Of a stretch of DNA of 64,000 bases, positions 23,561 through 36,039 are shown piece after piece (position 1 is the stretch's first letter; each line of letters starts with the position of its first letter). The stretch comes from Panax quinquefolius (lineage: Eukaryota > Streptophyta > Magnoliopsida > Apiales > Araliaceae). The stretch lies in assembly GCA_020205615.1 (NCBI GenBank), contig CM035171.1:7333399-7397398 (forward strand), written 5' to 3'. The notes below the pieces were generated by a model. It was not told the origin of the DNA. It did not search any database and saw nothing but the letters and a program-made list of their open reading frames with translations. A program made the translations under genes and the position numbers.

Positions 23561-24900
23561 ACAATATCGCACTCGTGCTTGCATATGATTTTCTACTCAA
23601 TCGTCATTTACCACGTTCGCTTTTCCGGGATGGTATTGGATGGTATGATCATAATCTTTCAATGAGTCAAGCCAACGTCGTTGTCGCATGTTGAGTTCCT
23701 TTTGAGTGAAGAAATATTTGAGGCTTTTATGATCCGTAAAGATCTCCACTTTCTCCCCATACAAGTAATGCCTCCAAATTTTAAGTGCAAAAGAACAATT
23801 TGCTAACTCTAGATCATGAGTAGGATAATTCCTCTCATATTCTTTGAGTTGTCATGCGAGGCATAAGCTATAACTTTTCCATGTTGCATAAGAACACATC
23901 CCAACCCTTTGCTCAAGCATCACTTTGTAGATGACAAATCCTCCGAGCGGATGGTATTGTCGAGCAGTCTTTGAAATAAGTCTCCTCTTGAGTTCTTGAA
24001 AACTCTTCTCACATTCTTCGCTCCAACCGAACTTTGTATCTTTTCCGAGTCACCGAGTCGATGGAGTAGCGATTCGAGAAAATCCTTCCACGAATCTCCG
24101 ATAATAACCAAATTAAACCGAGAAAGCTACGTGCTTTCGATCAATGATTTAGGTTGTTCCCACTTTGAATAGCTTCAATCTTTCTTTGGGTCAATGATAT
24201 TCCATGACTTGATACCACGTGCCCAAGGAATCCTACTTCTTCAAGCCGAACTCACATTTCTTCAACTTGGCATAAAGCTTATATTCACGAAGCTTTTGGA
24301 GTGTCAGCCTCAAGTGTTGCTCATGATCTTCACGGCTTTTGGAATAAATAAGGATGTCATCAATAAAGACGACGACCACAAAGTGATCTAAATATTCCTT
24401 GAATACTCGGTTCATCATATCCATGAAGGCGGCGGGAGCATTAGTCAATCCAAAGGACATGACTAGAATTCATAATGCCCGTCTGGAGTTCTCGAAAGCC
24501 GTCTTTGGAATGTCACGGATTCTAATCTTCAATTGGTGATATCCGGAACGAAGATCAATCTTTGAAAAGAATTTGGCTCCTTGCAATCGGGTCAAACAGT
24601 CATCAATACGTGGCAATGGATACCTATTTTTGATGGTGACATGATTCAACTCCCGATAATCAATACAAAGTCGCATACTCCCATCTTTTCTTCTTCACGA
24701 ATAGAAACGAGAGCACCCCAAGGAGAAGTACTAGGACGAATAAAGCCAATGTCTAACAATTCCTGCGATTGGGTCTTTAACTCCTCGAAGTTCAATAGAG
24801 TCATTCGATATGGGGCTTTGGAAATAGGTTTTGTCTTAGGGTTCAAGGTCGATACAAAATTCAATTTCACGCTCTAGGGTAGGCGAGAAGTTCTTCTGGA
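23561..24900 (-). pseudogene. E2 reverse transcriptase-RNase H remnant
   Basis: RT is split over three frames: 24870-24646 ([25 protein letters not shown]), 24676-24470 ([34 protein letters not shown]) and 24460-24233 ([17 protein letters not shown] and the catalytic [10 protein letters not shown], preceded by one extra Val). RNase H (about 24050-23600) is more decayed but still aligns with 19090-19474 at DNA level. The palm and fingers motifs are better preserved than in E1. Confidence 0.85.
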
Positions 24901-25541
24901 ATACGTCAGAAATTTATTAACAATAGAAATATCGTTCAAAACCGGCGTATTTTTGTTTAAATCGTGACATGAGCTAAGAAAGCTTGACATCCGTTTTTCA
25001 ATAAACGAATAGCTTTATGGCTTGAGATGACCGTGATTGATTTTAATGGTTTGGTCGTTTGAATTAAGCATAATAGGTTGATTAGGAATATGAAAGCTAA
25101 CAACCTTACGAAAACAATCAATTTTTGCATGATAAGTAGTTAACCAATCAATCCTAGAATCACGTCAAATGCAAGTATTTTTAATGAAATAAGATCGACG
25201 TGTAATGTGAGGGTACCGATTTGAACCAAACAAGACTTATAAACAATGGATGTAATGAAGGTTTCTCCCAACGGAGTTTCCACAGATAAGTCAAAGTCTA
25301 ATTTCTCCTGAGTCAAATTTAATCGATGAGCGCAGTAGGGAGAAATAAAAGAATGGGTAGAACCCAGATCAAATAAAGTATAGACTTCATTAGAGTTTAT
25401 GATAAGCTTACCCGTGATGACCTCATTCGGATTCCTTGCTCTTTGGGAGGTCACAAAACAAACGCCTCCTTGACTACTGGGTTTTGAATTTTCTGGACTA
25501 CTTTGGTGCCTCCATCCTAGTTGAATTTGTCTTGATGGCAA
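24901..25541 (-). pseudogene. E2 protease remnant
   Basis: A minus-strand open frame (25541-25140) carries NPNEVITGKLIINS, then FDLGSTHSFIS and LDFDLSVETPLGE, ending in FDVILGLIG. The catalytic triplet reads D-L-G instead of D-S/T-G. The expected DNA GATTCTGGTTC is present as GATCTGGGTTC, so a small shift at a CTG explains the change. The end of the domain (IDWLTTHHA) is out of frame. Confidence 0.8.
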
Positions 25542-26150
25542 TCACAAAAATCGAGCTAAAGTGACCTTCTCTTCCACAATTATAACATGCTTTGACTGCA
25601 TGTAGCAGCTTTGGATCGATGTGTCCTCTCCTCCGCATTTGAAGCATATGATGGTGGTCTTTCTCCTTCCTTAACAATGGGTCTTTGGTCTTTGACGTCT
25701 TTTCATCATTGTTGAATCTCCTTTTCTTGAAATGTCCATTCTTATTGTTTTTTGTACGATTACCACCGAAGTGGTTACCATATCTGGCTTTGTTGATTCC
25801 CTCCACGTTTGTTGTCACCGCTCGATGACTACTCTCATTTGGTATTATAATTTTGCTTACCGCTTCTCTAGTTGAGTTGCGTTGACTCATTATCGCTCCA
25901 CTAATCGAGCCCTATTTACAACATCCGAATACAAACACGCTTTTATGAGAAATAAGATGTTGACGTATCTCCGCTTTCAAACCTCTTAAAAACATTCGCG
26001 CCATTCTCTCTTCATTATCCACCAGTGGGACGTAACCGTGATAATCCGCATAATTTTGCCTCGTATTGCGACACGGTCATATTGTTTTATTCCAACTTGA
26101 TAAACTCCACCTCCTTCATGTATGGCGAATACTTTCGTGAAAGTATTTGT
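25542..26150 (-). pseudogene. E2 gag, C-terminal part
   Basis: A minus-strand frame (25890-25498) has a basic, Asn/Lys-rich stretch and the start of a zinc knuckle, CYNCGREGHFS. The last Cys context (ARDC) is lost to a frame change. The capsid coding sequence is cut at 26150 by the plus-strand solo LTR and resumes at 28956. Confidence 0.75.
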
Positions 26151-27510
26151 TGTAAGACCCCGAATTTTTTTTAAAATAAAAAAGGAATTTCCTTTATTTA
26201 TTATTTTGAAATAGTAAGGTGGATTTGATTAATGTGGATAGTTATGGGAAAAATACGCAAATATTTCAAAATAAGCAAAGGTTATAAAAATATTCATTGT
26301 TGTCGGGGAATATTCGTTTGGTCGTGGAATATTTGTCTTTGTCGGGAATATTCAGATGACGCATGGTAGCGATCATGTGTGGGCCCCATAACGGAAAGCG
26401 ATTGGATGAAGAAAACGACAAATATAAGTTGTTTAAAATAATCTACAGATGTAGTATTATTCAAGTAACACTATTGGAATACCCGGTGGTTAAAATAAAG
26501 TAATACTGCTGTTGTTGCAGACGAAGATACCAGTATTGCACCAATTATTGAAGGCACTTTACTCAATAATGGTTACGATGAATTACTGCTCAATATTGTA
26601 TTGAGTTAATAATTCTTTGCGTTGATATTTTATATTGTCATTATTTCAATAATTGTCATTACACAATATTTTTCATTATCGAAACAATAATTATATTATC
26701 TCAATAATATTATTAGATAACATTATTGGCAATGTCTAGAAAGTTCTGTCTAAGGAGAGGTTTGGTCACCTAATTGCGGCGCCAGTAGAAGAAGAAATTC
26801 TTATTGGAAAGCCCCTCTTCCTGAACCGCTGCTCGGTTGTCAATAATGTGATTCTCGTAATATTATTTGTGAATAATTAATTATTAATTTATATGATGAG
26901 GAAAATATTGATTTTATGTGGATATAGATGGAGAAAATTTTATAGTGACAATTGTTGAAAATTGAAATTTTATCTTTTTCTCGATAAAATAATTTATTTA
27001 AAAATATTATTATATTTTAATAATATAATAATGGTGATATTTTACAACGAATGTGGGATACATGAGTATACTGAGGAGGAAGAGTATTTTTGTTGCAATA
27101 AATGTTTAAAACATGTTAAACATGTCAGGTGGACCCCATTTATCGAATGAAATTTGATTATAACTGTAAAATCGCCTGCTTGTGGATTTCGGTCGATTTC
27201 TGTTTGGAATTTGGAAAAACTTTCTTCTGCAAAATTGTAGAGAATTGAATTTCCTATAAAAACTCATGAGATTCGAATTTTCTGATGAAAGGGCTATTAA
27301 TTATGAATTATTAAAGTTCCGAAGCTCCGAAATAATTGATTTTTGGGAGTTTAAAATATTTTTTGTAAGAAAAACGTTTTTTGTTGTAATTGAGTGGCTC
27401 ACATGTGTTATAAATGATCTGAAATCAGATTTCTAAGGTGGGCTTGAATATTTTTTTAAGAAATATTATTATTTTATTAAGTTTTCGCTTTGGTGTTCTA
27501 AGCGTTTTCC

Positions 27511-27519
27511 TATAAATAG
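27511..27519 (+). promoter_or_regulatory. LTR TATA box (solo LTR B)
   Basis: TATAAATAG is followed by GGTGCTTAGGTTAGAATTG, the family B promoter context. Confidence 0.6.
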
Positions 27520-28212
27520 GGTGCTTAGGTTAGAATTGAAAATCACACCGTAAATCAAGATTTCTCTCTATATTATCGAAATGTATTCTTGTGAGTATTT
27601 TGAGTATACTTGAGTATTGCTAGATTTGCAAAAGTTCCCTTCAAAGACTATACCCTAGATTCTAGCTAAGATCGATCTTTCGAGGTAAGGGATGCTTATT
27701 TTCTTCTCAAATGATATTATTTCTTCAATATCATTATCTTTGAAATGTTGATCTGAAGTTTTTATCAAATTTGGAACTTTTTCATGCTCTGGGGTTACTA
27801 TTCATGGGTTACTATTCATGAGTTCTTATTCACGAGTTCTTATTCACGAGTTACTATTCACGATACTATTCACGTAAGCGTGAAGATGTTTTTGTAGAAT
27901 TTCTATCTTTTGGTGTCTGAGTTACTATTCACGATATAAAGACTATTCACGTGATACGAGATTCTATTCAATTTAAAAATAAAATTTCTTCTTTTCGTCT
28001 AAAAACATCTATTCGGATACTAACTCGATTGTATCCATGTTTTGATCATTCTTGAATTTTACACCACTATGATTATTTTTGAGGTATTTTTGGACGTGGA
28101 TAAAACCAAGTACTTAATCCTTAATCCTTAATCCTTGTCATTTTGTTTCACCGATTCGCTTTCTTTAAAAAAATATTTTCATCATCCTCGGTCTTAAATG
28201 ATGATATTATGG

Positions 28213-28410
28213 AATATCTTTGGCCAGAAGTGCAAAGATGAATGATTTCTCAAGAATATCTTTTGGCACAGTAGTGCAAAGATGAGCAGTGTGTCGAGAT
28301 GAACATGACCGATCGATTAATATCTTTGGCTCAGAGTGCAAAGATGAACAGTGTTTAAAAGAACATGACCAATCGATGAATATCTTTGGCCTGTAGTGCA
28401 AAGATGAATA
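28213..28410 (+). repeat. Hairpin array of solo LTR B
   Basis: Four units of about 55-60 bp begin near 28214, 28256, 28319 and 28379. Each has ATCTTTG (once ATCTTTTG), a loop such as GCCTGTAGTG, and CAAAGATGA. The 7-bp stem is perfect in three units. A linker with GAACATGACC lies between the later units. Confidence 0.8.
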
Positions 28411-28955
28411 TTTGATTCCGGATGTATATTGATTGATGTTACAGAGGGATAAAAGATAGACGATGAACTTTTAAATTCATACATAGAAGATAGTAGTTTG
28501 CATTCTCTACTTAACTCTTCTAATGAATTATTATTTCATTGCGAATATTGATTTAAAATTTGTTGTCTATCAGATTCTATTAGATTTTTCCCCGTCAAGA
28601 CTAACGATAATTTGTTGTATATTATCTTAGTCATAATATTCTTTATCGAGCTAGTTGAGCTCACCCTTTTCCTTTTTGTTCCATTTTTCTCGGAGGCGAG
28701 AATATAAGCGAGTACGTAGCCGTGGTATGGAATGAAGGTTTTAGAAAGGATTGTTTAGTAGTCCTCACCATTTTTGTAAAATAATGTATCAATAAATGTG
28801 ATGAGGATTTATTTGAGTATAGATATTGTCTAGAAGATAATATTTGTATTCAAACTCACGCTTTCTTTTGTTGTAATAATAAAGTTGTAGTTGTTTACAT
28901 ACCATGTATTGACAACTCGTAATAGGTGATGTATACCTATTTTGGGGCGCTCACA

Positions 28956-29450
28956 TTTGTCGTTGAATGTACTCCCGGAACTTCTCCCAAGATATCTTCA
29001 AGACAAAGAGGTTGAGTACGCTTTCCGATTCCCCACCAAAGAATCATTTCTCTCACGCAACAACATAAAGGCGTGAAGGGAACCTTTGCTCCTCGGAGCA
29101 TCCCAAGACATCAAATATCTTGTAATCTGCTTTATCCATGCTTAGCGCCAAGTGGTTTTGGTTCACCCTTAAACTCCGGTGGTCCCAAATCCTTGAATTG
29201 TTTAGCGGTGACCGCCGAGAGTTTTTCGTGTTTCCACCTACGTTTTGGGATGAGAGTCGTTCTCGCCGTCATTGTTGCATAAATTGCGATAAAGCCTCCG
29301 AACATTTGATCATTCATCATTTGGTCGTTGTTGTTGTTTCGACGAGGATTGTCGCTTTCTGATGCACATTATCCTCGATTATTGATATGTGGTGAATCAA
29401 CGATCGCTCAAGCTCCATTGCTATTCTCAACATTCTCGGATGTCATTTTC
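28956..29450 (-). pseudogene. E2 gag, N-terminal part
   Basis: The minus strand aligns with E1 gag 16550-16930. The segment FKDLGPPEFKGEPKPLGA corresponds to the conserved capsid start (LGPPNLRKPDPIMAE in E1). Frames change several times. The stretch from 29451 to 29621 is the untranslated leader between primer site and gag, matching 16290-16450. Confidence 0.7.
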
Positions 29451-29621
29451 GAATCGACATCGCCACAAAACAAAAGGTTAATTGACATGTAACAAATTAT
29501 CCCTATCTTCCGACCAACCAATAAAATAAAGACATAACTTAGGTAGTCATACTAACGAAGGTATTCCCCGCTCTCCCCTCCTAAGACTATTCTCACATCT
29601 TAGCCAGGGATCATATCCCTA

Positions 29622-29638
29622 TGCTTTAATACCAATTG
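29622..29638 (-). other. E2 primer-binding-like site
   Basis: Inverted, the site reads CAATTGGTATTAAAGCAT, close to TTGGTATCAAAGC. It is displaced about 175 bp from the LTR because module M lies between. A second degraded site (GGTTGATATCGAG inverted) abuts the LTR at about 29800-29813. Confidence 0.5.
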
Positions 29639-29775
29639 TGACTCTGACACCAACTTGTGGTCAAGACCTCACATTGGTACTATCGACCTTGCCACCGAAA
29701 AGACGGCGTCCCTACGGAGAGAGTCCGGTTCTTGCATTCCCCATCAACAGAAGTCACCAAATGAGAGGCTCGGGG
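29631..29775 (-). repeat. Short inserted module M, copy 2
   Basis: On the minus strand the module runs from GAGCCTCTCATTTGG to GAGTCACAATTGG. It has the best-preserved core (CGGACTCTCTCCGTAGGGAC and GGTGGCAAGGTCGATAG). It lies within the primer-site region of E2. Confidence 0.6.
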
Positions 29776-31433
29776 CACTTCACACTTATTACTCGATATC
29801 AACCGTGACGCCCCAAAATTAGGTATACATCACCCATCTTTGGTCGCCACTTACATGGTACGTAATTTAAATACAACTTATTAACATAACTGTCGTAACA
29901 ATACGACATAAACCGTGAGTTTAAATACAAATATCGCCTACTAGATATTATACAAACTCAAACAAAAAGTCCTCATTACAGATTATTATCACACTATTTT
30001 ACGAATATAGTGAGGACTACTAATGCTATCTTCAGACCATCACTCGCTTCCCCAACTCGTCCCAAATTTATATTCTCATTTCCTCAAGAGAACAAAGAAA
30101 AGAAAGGGTGAGCTCAACTAGCCCAATAAGAAATATTATGACTAAGATAATGCGAATAAATTATCAATAGTCTTCAACAATGTTAAACCGATAAAATACA
30201 ATAGAAACCGGTTTTAATGCAGCTTAATATCTGATCCATTAAAAGAGTCAAGTAGAAAATAAAGTCTACTATCTTTTAGGTTTTAAAAGGTTTTTCATCA
30301 TCATTATAAATTTAGACTCGCCTTTAATAAATATTCCACATCATCGAATCACCCCGCACTACGGCCAAGGATATTCTTTAGTATCACGACCACAATTATT
30401 CATGCACTACGGGCCAAGAATATTTGTGTATTCATTAATGGTCATGATCATGCCAACAATTGTCCACCAATGCACTACTACCATCGAGGATTTTTATCAC
30501 ATCATTTGTAACATTACGGGCCATGATTACACCAAATAGTCTCTCGTCATAATCATACCAAGTCCATCTATGCACTACAGGCCACAGATGACTTTCAACA
30601 TAATATAAACATGAGGATGATGACAATGATATAAGAATTCAATAAAACAAGTTCAAGAATTATTTTATCCATGAATTATTAACGTCCAAATTAGTAAAAT
30701 TCAAGAATGATCGTAAGAATATTTCCATGAAAAAGATCTTCGGATGAAACGCAAATATCAAGGATATTCTACTAATTTCATGGAGTATAGAAGTCAAAGT
30801 TTTAACCAACTGGGTATAATAAAGAATGGAATAACAAAAGAAATCACCATGCATGCGGTATTTCGCATGACAGGTTATTCCAACAGAATAATAATAATCG
30901 GAACCAGTGTCGTGAAATTCACACCGATTTATGTGATGTTCCAGTAATAATAAAGATGGAACCGTATCCGTAAAAAACACAGATAGATATTCCAACTGAA
31001 TGATAAAGATTTTAACCAGTCCTGTAAAACACACGCATGTGGATGTTCCAATGTAATAATAATAAAGATTTTAACCAGTCCTGTAAAACACATGCATGTG
31101 ATGTTCCAATGTAATAATAATAAAGATTTTAACCAGTCCGTGTAAAACACACGCATGTGATGTTCCAAATGAATAATAGAAGAATGTCACCAAGTATAGG
31201 TAAACCGCGATCTGAAAAGTTATTCCAATGTAATAATAAGCAATGGAATAACAACAGCTTCTCTTCATGAATAAGAAAGAATAACACCCCTTACTTTTGG
31301 TAGGAGATTGAATATCGCAGCAGGTGTAGTAACAAAATACTCTTCTTCTTTCTCTTTATTCTTTCTATACTTTCTCTCTATATAGCTTGAATGAATTTGT
31401 GAAAATAATGAAGCCCTAGGCCTCTATTTATAG

Positions 31434-31442
31434 AAGATTTCT
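31434..31442 (-). promoter_or_regulatory. LTR TATA box (E2 5' LTR)
   Basis: CTATTTATA on the plus strand reads TATAAATAG on the LTR strand, in the same position relative to the U3 array as in the solo LTR at 9246-11863. Confidence 0.55.
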
Positions 31443-31590
31443 AGCTTAAGACTTTTCCGTGAAAAAAGCAAAAGTGGCTCGCTCGACGACTAATGATGTG
31501 AAAAGAAAAGTGGTTTGACACCAGAATGTGAAACGACAAGTGGTTCGACGCCTCAGAATGTGAAACGACAAGTGGTTCGACGTCTGGTAA

Positions 31591-31781
31591 AGGTAATTAC
31601 TATTAACGAAGGTAAATACTATTGACGAAGGTAAATACTATTCACAAGGGTAATTACTATCGACGAAGGTAATTACTATCGATGAAGGTAAATACTATTC
31701 ACAAGGGTAATTACTATCGACGAAGGTAAATACTATCGACGAAGGTAATTACTATTCACAAAGGTAATTACTATCGACGAA
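31591..31781 (-). repeat. U3 tandem subrepeats of E2 5' LTR
   Basis: Alternating GGTAAATACTATT and GGTAATTACTATT units occur. Unit order differs from the E2 3' LTR, which indicates that repeat-number change occurred after, or during, insertion. Confidence 0.75.
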
Positions 31782-32397
31782 GATACTCTTAGATGATGAC
31801 ATATGAGCCCCCATAAAATAATCAAACTTACCACAAATCATAACACATATTTAATCTTTCAACAATTATTAATCATTTATAACTTGTCGTCTCAATTATT
31901 GATTTAATACTATAACATATTATACGATGATCTTGTGACAATAATTGAATCAATAATATAAGAGATATGATGCAAAGAATTATCGTAGTAATAATTGAAA
32001 GATAAATTTGAGTGACTTCTCACGTAAGCATCAATAATCAATACTGCGTGTGCTACTACGCAACCACGCCAGACATCGTATTTTTACCACCGGGTAGTTC
32101 AACAGCTTTTAACGGTAACACCTCCGCCAAGTATTTTTATAAAATATTTTTGTCGTTTTCTCAATCCGAAATGATAATTCTGCATTAGGGTCCACCAATG
32201 ATTGAGTAGTTGTATGCGAATATTCCCTAAAAAGAATATTCCCCCACCAAACGAATATTTTATAACAACTTGCGTACTTTTGCAAAATTTATAAATATTA
32301 CCCACAACTATAACATTATATCAAATTTATTCCATAATATTCAAAAATAATATTTATAGAAAAATTCATCTTTATTTATAAAAGTTGGGGTCTTACA

Positions 32398-33340
32398 AAT
32401 TTATTTATCGTTGAGTAGAAGATCATATCTTGAGTCTGAAAAGCGATATTATTAATGCAAAGGCCCATTCGTATGACTTACGAAGGATGGAGGTAGAATT
32501 AAAGACTCAGGGACCCACATGATGATGGCGAATATACGAGTAGAACCGACTTTAATCGATAAAGTTAAAGTTGCTCAAGCTACGGACCTGGAGCTGATAC
32601 GTATGAAGAAAAAAGTGCAAGAAGGAGCTATTCCAGAAGCGAGAATCGATGAAGAAGGAATACTTAGATTCAACTCTAGACTTTGTGTTCCTAACGATTC
32701 TGAATTGAAGCATAGAATCATGATGGAGGCACACAACACCCCGTTTGCAATCCATCCTGGGAGTACCAAAATGTATCATGATATTCGACATACATTTTGG
32801 TGGAACAATATGAAGAGAGAGATCGCGGAGTTTATCTCGAGGTGTTTAACTTGTCAACGTGTAAAGGCAGAGCATCAAGTGCCAAAAGGTCCATTACAAC
32901 CACTTGAGATTTCAAAATGGAAGTGGGAACACATTACTATGGATTTCGTTACAGGTCTTCCCAAAGTTTCTCAAGGCATAGATGCTATTTGGGTTATTGT
33001 TGATAGATTAACCAAGTCTGCGCTTCATTTCTTGCCGATACGTGAGATTTATTCCTCGAACGCGTCTTCTTTAGTATGTGACGTGAATGAGATTGTGAGA
33101 TTGCATGGCATGCCAAGATCCATAGTTTTGGATCACGACCCAAGATTCACTTCACGATTTTGGGTTAGCTTACGTAAAGCTATGGGCACGGATTTACGAT
33201 TGAGTTGAGCATACCATCCTCAAACCAGACGGACAATCGAGAGGACTATTCAAACCCTCAAAGATCTATTAAGACTTTGTGTCCTAGATTTTAAAGGAAG
33301 TTGATAAGTATTGCCACTGGTGGAATTCTCCTACAACAAC
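32398..33340 (+). pseudogene. E1 integrase core remnant
   Basis: This continues the E1 pol frame after E2. A frame open from 32519 to 33208 contains VEPTLIDKVKVAQATDLEL, the zinc-binding region (HPGSTKMYHDIRHTFWW ... [12 protein letters not shown]) and the first catalytic Asp (ITMDFVTGLPK). After LTKSA one residue is inserted and the strand segment is altered. The second Asp context is [12 protein letters not shown]. The third catalytic segment is frameshifted at 33228-33242 (GACGGACAATCGAGAGG lacks one G), so the Glu is lost. Integrase would join element cDNA to the host genome. Confidence 0.85.
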
Positions 33341-33888
33341 AGATTATCGCTAAAGTATATAAATGGCTCCATTTGAGGCGTTGTATGGATTTAAAGTGTC
33401 GTTCTCCGAAGATAATCGGGGCGAGGTGGGAGAAGCAACGTTGTTGGGACCGTAATTAAATACGCATGACTACAGAAAAGATCCAAATGATTCGACAACA
33501 TATTCAAACCTCACAAGATCGACAAAAGAGTTATGTTGATCTTCATAGAAAGGACGTGGAGTTTAATATTGGAGATCATGTATTGTTACGTGTTGCTCCA
33601 TGGAAGGGAGTTACAAGATTTGGAAAGAGAGGAAAGCTCAATCCACGTAAGTCTCGTGTTCATAATGTTTTTCAAATATTCATGCTTCGTAAATATGTGA
33701 AAGACCCGAACCATATTATTGCGTTAGAACCAGACGAGATAGCCGAAGATTTAACGTACGAAGAAGTACCTGTTAAGATCTTGGATAGGAAAGAGCATGT
33801 CCTACGCACCAAGGTTATACCACAAGTTAAGGTTTTATGGAGAAACCATGCTATTGAAGAAATGACCTGGGAGTTGGAATCGAAATGA
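33341..33888 (+). pseudogene. E1 integrase C-terminal and chromodomain-like tail
   Basis: The frame 33466-33888 includes [38 protein letters not shown], then [40 protein letters not shown] and [19 protein letters not shown]. It is the best-preserved chromodomain-like end in the window. About 20 codons ([17 protein letters not shown]) are missing near 33645 compared with E2, a deletion inside the domain linker. The frame ends with the normal stop. Confidence 0.85.
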
Positions 33889-33949
33889 AAGTGAGGTATC
33901 CTCACCTTTTCAAACACTGTGTATCGTATATCAATTTCGAGGATCGAAA

Positions 33950-33967
33950 TTTCATAAGGAGGGAGGT
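33950..33967 (+). other. E1 polypurine tract
   Basis: CATAAGGAGGGAGGT ends directly at the LTR start TGTAAGACCCC, as expected for the plus-strand primer. The identical form occurs inverted in E3 (38193-38207). Confidence 0.75.
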
Positions 33968-35490
33968 TGTAAGACCCCAACTTATTATAAATAAAATCAA
34001 ATTTTCTCTAATTATATTTGTGAATAATAAGGTATTAATTTGATATAATTATCTGGTTATGGGTGAAATGTGCAAATTTTACAAAATATGCAAGTGGTTA
34101 TAAAATAATCATTGTTGTCGGGGAATATTCATTTGGTCGTGGAATATTCTTGTTGTCGGGAATATTAAATGCGACCAAGAGTCATTTATTGGGCCCAATA
34201 ACAGAATAACCGCTTCGGATGAAGAAAACGACAAGTTTGAGTTTTTATAAATAACGGCGTAGAAGTTATTCTGAAGTAACACCTTTGTTGGAATACCCGT
34301 GGTTAAATATAAGTAATACGCGTGGATGCACGTGATTGATCAATTATTGATCCTTACGTAAAGAAGGCACTACTCAATAATTATTACGATGAGTTACTTT
34401 ATTCAATATTTTATTTTATTGATTCAATAATTGTTGCGTTGATATTTTATATTATTGTTGTTTCAATAATTGTCATCGCACAATATTTTCCATTATCGGA
34501 TCAATAATTCATATTATTTGAATAATATTATTAGATAGCATTATTGGCAATGTCTAGAAAGTTACATCAAGGAGAGGTTTGGTCACCTAATTGCAAGCTA
34601 CTAATAAGGAGAAATTCTTATTAAAGCCCCTTTTTTCTCGAACTACTGGTTGTCATAAATGTGATTCTATAATATTATTTATGAATAATTAATTATTGAT
34701 TCATATGATAAGGAAATATTTATTTTATGTGGATATAAATGTTAGATATATTTATTGTGGTTAAAAATGAAGGAGTTAATGTTAAGGTATTTTATCAGTA
34801 TTTTTGTCGGAATGAAGGTATTAAAAATTAAACCAGTATTTTTGAGATATATTGTGTGAGCTATAATTTTTAATCCAACCGTTGGATCGTTGTAATTTTT
34901 TGATATGTTATACATATATAAGTTGAGTATATGTCCACAAATTTTGAACCGTTAAAAATAAACGTATGACTTGTTATGAATTTTAAGAGGTGATTGATTC
35001 AGAAATTAGGTTTATAAATGATTTTGGTGGAAAATTCTAGAATTGAGTGGGCCCCACTTGTGGTTGGTGAAATAATGTGCTAAATTTTATTTCAAATATG
35101 GTGGAGGGGAATAGTAGCAGGTAAAGCCATCAGGTTGCAGGTCAAGACTGCTAACATTTTTCTATAAATAGAGGGCTAAGTTAGAATTGAAAATCACACC
35201 AGAAACATAAGCTTTCTCTCTTTTTCTCTCTATATTATTGAGTGTATTTTGTGAGTATTTAGATACTTTGTGAGTTTCTATTCATCAGTGCAAGTTTCCT
35301 TCAGCCTTATACCGATATTCCGATCAGAAGTACTGATATTTTGAGGTAAGAGATGTTATTTTTTTCATATATGATATTATTTCTTCAATATCATTATGTC
35401 AAAGTATTGATCTGAATTTTTATCAAATTTAGAATTTTTTGTGTCGGGGTTACTATTCACTTATACGGCACTATTCACGTATACGGCACT
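33968..35490 (+). mobile_element. E1 3' LTR, first part
   Basis: The LTR starts TGTAAGACCCCAACTTATT and matches 13791-15330. The TATA box is at 35163-35171. It is interrupted at GGCACT by E3. Confidence 0.85.
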
Positions 35491-36039
35491 TGTGACGCCC
35501 CCAAAATAGGTCCATTCCATCCAACCCATTCTGAGTCGCCAAATACATGGTATAGAAATAACTACAACTTTATTATTACAACAGTAAAACTGTGAGTTTG
35601 AATACAAATATTATCTTCTAGACAATATCTATACTCAAATAAATCCTCATCACATTTATTGATACATTATTTTACAATAATGGTGAGGACTACTAAACAA
35701 CTCTCTCTAGAACCTTCATTCCATACCCCGACTAGTACTCGCTACATTCTCGCCTCCCCGAGAAGAAAAATGGAACAACAAGGAAAATGGTGAGCTCAAC
35801 TAGCCCAAGAAAGAATGTTATGACTAAGATAATATAGAACAAATTATCGTTAGTCTTCAACAGGAAAAAATCTGATAGAATACAATGAGATAACAAGTTT
35901 CAGATCAATATTCGCAATGAAATAATAATTCATGTAAGAGTTACGTAGAGAATGAAATCTACTATAATCTATGAATTTAACGATCCATCATCAATATTTT
36001 ATCCTCAGTAACATCAATCAATATTCATCTCAAATCAAA

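Larger units (their letters stand above)
26151..28955 (+). mobile_element. Solo LTR, family B, with TTTGT target duplication
   Basis: A complete 2805-bp LTR runs from TGTAAGACCCCG to GGGGCGCTCACA. It is flanked by identical TTTGT pentamers (26146-26150 and 28956-28960), the 5-bp duplication expected of Ty3 integrases. It interrupts E2 gag. Removing the LTR and one TTTGT restores the gag alignment (CTTTCGTGAAAGTATTTGTC). The internal region is absent, as after LTR-LTR recombination. The TATA box is at 27511 and the hairpin array at 28213-28410. Confidence 0.95.
19475..32397 (-). mobile_element. Ty3/gypsy element E2, nested in E1 (minus strand)
   Basis: The element is bounded by family A type LTRs (19475-21985 and 29814-32397). 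On the minus strand it reads 5' LTR, primer site, gag, protease, RT, RNase H, integrase, chromodomain-like tail, polypurine tract (CATAAGAAAGGGAGGT, 21986-22001 inverted) and 3' LTR. Removing the solo LTR inside gag leaves about 10.1 kb. It interrupts E1 just after the RNase H. The flanks are GCTGA and AATTT, so no target duplication remains. Coding frames carry several shifts, but fewer than in the outer copies. Confidence 0.85.
29814..32397 (-). mobile_element. E2 5' LTR
   Basis: The LTR runs from CGTGACGCCCCAAAATTAGG to GGGGTCTTACA and is about 2584 bp. It is a close partner of 19475-21985, and most differences fall at CAG, CTG or CG sites. The TATA box is inverted at 31434-31442, the U3 array at 31591-31781 and the palindromic leader at about 30870-31245. 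Confidence 0.85.
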
